This document shows, piece by piece, positions 6,546 through 7,605 of a stretch of 7,605 nt of DNA (positions are counted from its first letter, which is position 1; each line of letters opens with the position of its first letter). Source of the DNA: an uncultured Eubacteriales bacterium. Lineage in GTDB: Bacteria > Bacillota > Clostridia > Oscillospirales > Acutalibacteraceae. The notes below the pieces were generated by a model that was not told the DNA's origin, did not search any database, and worked only from the letters and a program-made list of their open reading frames with translations. A program made the translations under genes and the position numbers. Where the stretch lies: contig CAKUZC010000042.1 of NCBI GenBank assembly GCA_934718145.1, positions 1-7,605 of the forward strand, in the 5' to 3' direction.

Positions 6546-6572
6546 GGGACCGGCTTCTGATTGCCGGTCTTT
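6546..6572 (+). terminator. Intergenic hairpin, weak terminator or attenuator before the sortase gene
   Basis: GACCGGC (6548-6554) pairs perfectly with GCCGGTC (6563-6569) around an 8-base loop, with two further G-T wobbles possible. Only three T follow. The GC-rich stem stands out in this AT-rich DNA. With so short a T-run it probably lets part of transcription through, lowering sortase expression relative to the surface proteins, or it stabilises the upstream mRNA. Confidence 0.55.
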
Positions 6573-6594
6573 GCAGTTGAAAGGAATATTTTAA

Positions 6595-7317
6595 ATGTTT
6601 AAAGATAAAAAAAGAATTTTTAGCATAATTGTGTATATATTATTGCTTTGCTTGATGGTATATTCAGGTTTTAAAATTTTTAAATGGCAAAAAGAGAACA
6701 TGCATAATGATGATATAAAAGAAAAAATAAACAGTGCAGTAAGTTTTCAAGATAACAATAAATACAAAGTTGATTTTGAATCTTTAAAAAAACAAAATAA
6801 TGACACTGTTGCGTGGATTAAAGTTAATAATACAAATATTGAGTATCCTATTGTAAAATCATCAGACAATGAATTTTATTTAAACCACAGTTTTGATAAA
6901 AGCGATAACACAGCCGGTTGGATTTTTGCGGACTATAAAAACAAATTTGACGGTAAGGATAAAAATATTGTCATCTATGGACACAATAGAAAAGATAATT
7001 CTATGTTTGGAAGTTTAAAAAATGTTTTAAATGAAGAATGGTATAATAATTCCGAAAATACCGATATAGTTTTTATCACTCAAAACGAAAACCGTATTTA
7101 TAAAGTATTTTCCGTATATCAAATAGAAAAAGAAGATTATTACATAAGAACTGAATTTAATAACGATAGCGAATTTGAAAAATTTATAAAAACATTGAAA
7201 CAACGAAGTATAAAAAATTTTAATACAGATGTTTCTAAAAATGATAGAATTATCACACTGTCAACCTGTGCGGGAAATGACAATTATAGGGTAGTTTTGC
7301 ACGCAAAAAAATGTTGA
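6595..7317 (+). CDS. Class B sortase
   Basis: This membrane-anchored transpeptidase cleaves sorting signals between Thr and Gly and joins the protein to peptidoglycan. The 240-aa product has one N-terminal membrane segment (about residues 8-25) with the catalytic domain outside. The expected triad is visible: His130 in IYGHNRKDNSMF, Cys225 in TLSTC, and Arg232 in YRVVLHAK. YPIVKSSDNEFYLNHSF (84-100) and the helix around 191-205 before the catalytic Cys are typical of class B rather than class A or C. AAAGGA (6580-6585) lies 9 bases before the ATG. The gene follows the two sorting-signal genes by 64 bases, so they are the natural substrates by context. Class B enzymes of clostridia are known to accept (S/N/P)PxTG-like motifs, which fits NPLTG of the nearer gene; use of IPQTG is less certain. 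Confidence 0.93.
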   Translation: MFKDKKRIFSIIVYILLLCLMVYSGFKIFKWQKENMHNDDIKEKINSAVSFQDNNKYKVDFESLKKQNNDTVAWIKVNNTNIEYPIVKSSDNEFYLNHSFDKSDNTAGWIFADYKNKFDGKDKNIVIYGHNRKDNSMFGSLKNVLNEEWYNNSENTDIVFITQNENRIYKVFSVYQIEKEDYYIRTEFNNDSEFEKFIKTLKQRSIKNFNTDVSKNDRIITLSTCAGNDNYRVVLHAKKC

Positions 7318-7340
7318 TAGTATATTATTTGTTAACAGTT

Positions 7341-7371
7341 AAAGGCTCGGAAAAAGTTCGAGCCCTTTTTT
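7341..7371 (+). terminator. Rho-independent terminator of the sortase operon
   Basis: GGCTCG (7344-7349) pairs with CGAGCC (7359-7364), plus one G-T wobble, around a 7-base loop, and six T follow (7366-7371). This is a strong terminator 23 bases after the sortase stop codon, ending the surface-protein/sortase unit. Confidence 0.88.
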
Positions 7372-7469
7372 ATGGTATTTTGATAAAACGGCTATAGTTA
7401 TATTTGTTTGATAATTAGAATTTTTTTCTGTCACGATTAATTTATTTCTATATATAGTTGAAGAAATTT

Positions 7470-7494
7470 AAAAAGCTGCCCTAAAAAGAGCAAC
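7470..7494 (-). terminator. Rho-independent terminator of tRNA-Ser
   Basis: Read on the minus strand, GTTGCTC (7494-7488) pairs with GGGCAGC (7481-7475) with two wobbles around a 6-base loop, and five T follow (7474-7470). It lies 34 bases after the tRNA 3' end. Its stem closely resembles the hairpins at 127-152 and 2061-2086. Confidence 0.72.
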
Positions 7495-7528
7495 TTTCAA
7501 TGGAATCAAATATTAAAAGTAACTTGAC

Positions 7529-7605
7529 TGGCGGAGAGAGAGGGATTCGAACCCTCGAAGCCGCTTTAACGACTTACACGATTTCCAATCGTGCTCCTTA
7601 AGCCA
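7529..7605 (-). tRNA. tRNA-Ser(GGA), 5' end outside the window
   Basis: On the minus strand the 3' end reads acceptor TCTCTCC (7539-7533), discriminator G and an encoded CCA (7531-7529). The T arm is a perfect GAGGG/CCCTC stem with loop TTCGAAT (7540-7556). A long variable arm (7557-7576) marks a class II tRNA. The anticodon stem CACGA/TCGTG (7577-7593) encloses loop TTGGAAA, with anticodon GGA at 7586-7584, which reads serine UCC/UCU codons. The D arm is partly present and the acceptor 5' strand lies past the window edge. Confidence 0.95.

Overview
The window is strongly AT-rich and reads like a low-GC Gram-positive anaerobe of the Clostridia/Tissierellia type. The signs are strong AGGAGG-type ribosome binding sites, Rho-independent terminators, LPXTG-like cell-wall sorting signals and a class B sortase. 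A member of the Peptoniphilaceae or a relative is plausible, but the sequence has no marker that settles the species.

Left part (1-2090). A diverged ~150-bp block ending in a terminator opens the window (1-152) and recurs at 1938-2086. Between the copies lie two intact genes: a 209-aa protein resembling the dual-OB-domain family (211-840) and a 146-aa DUF488 protein (882-1322). Decaying coding remnants follow: one with stops and a frameshift (1330-1519), one with a single internal TAG (1561-1818), and a fragment of a second DUF488 gene (about 1850-1930). The layout suggests a duplicated gene-plus-terminator unit in which one copy has largely decayed.

Middle (2090-3260). A probable dead ORF (2138-2296) and a gene-free AT-rich stretch lead to one unrecognised 142-aa cytoplasmic protein (2622-3050) with its own TTGACA -35 box. 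The spacer after it can form alternative hairpins.

Right part (3260-7371). This is a surface-protein/sortase locus read left to right. It holds a 561-aa secreted protein with an IPQTG sorting signal (3322-5007), a second secreted protein with three InlB B-type (Flg_new) repeats and an NPLTG sorting signal (5022-6530), and a class B sortase (6595-7317), closed by a strong terminator at 7341-7371. The sortase presumably anchors one or both neighbours to peptidoglycan. The second surface gene carries one in-frame TAA at codon 190, which separates its signal peptide from its anchor, so it is probably a pseudogene in this strain.

Right edge. A tRNA-Ser(GGA) lies on the minus strand and runs off the window. 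Its terminator (7470-7494) resembles those of the two left-hand repeat copies.

No CRISPR array, insertion sequence or transposase was seen. The best candidates for an undescribed system are the dual-OB/DUF488 pair with its decayed paralogue, and the sortase B locus with two different sorting motifs.
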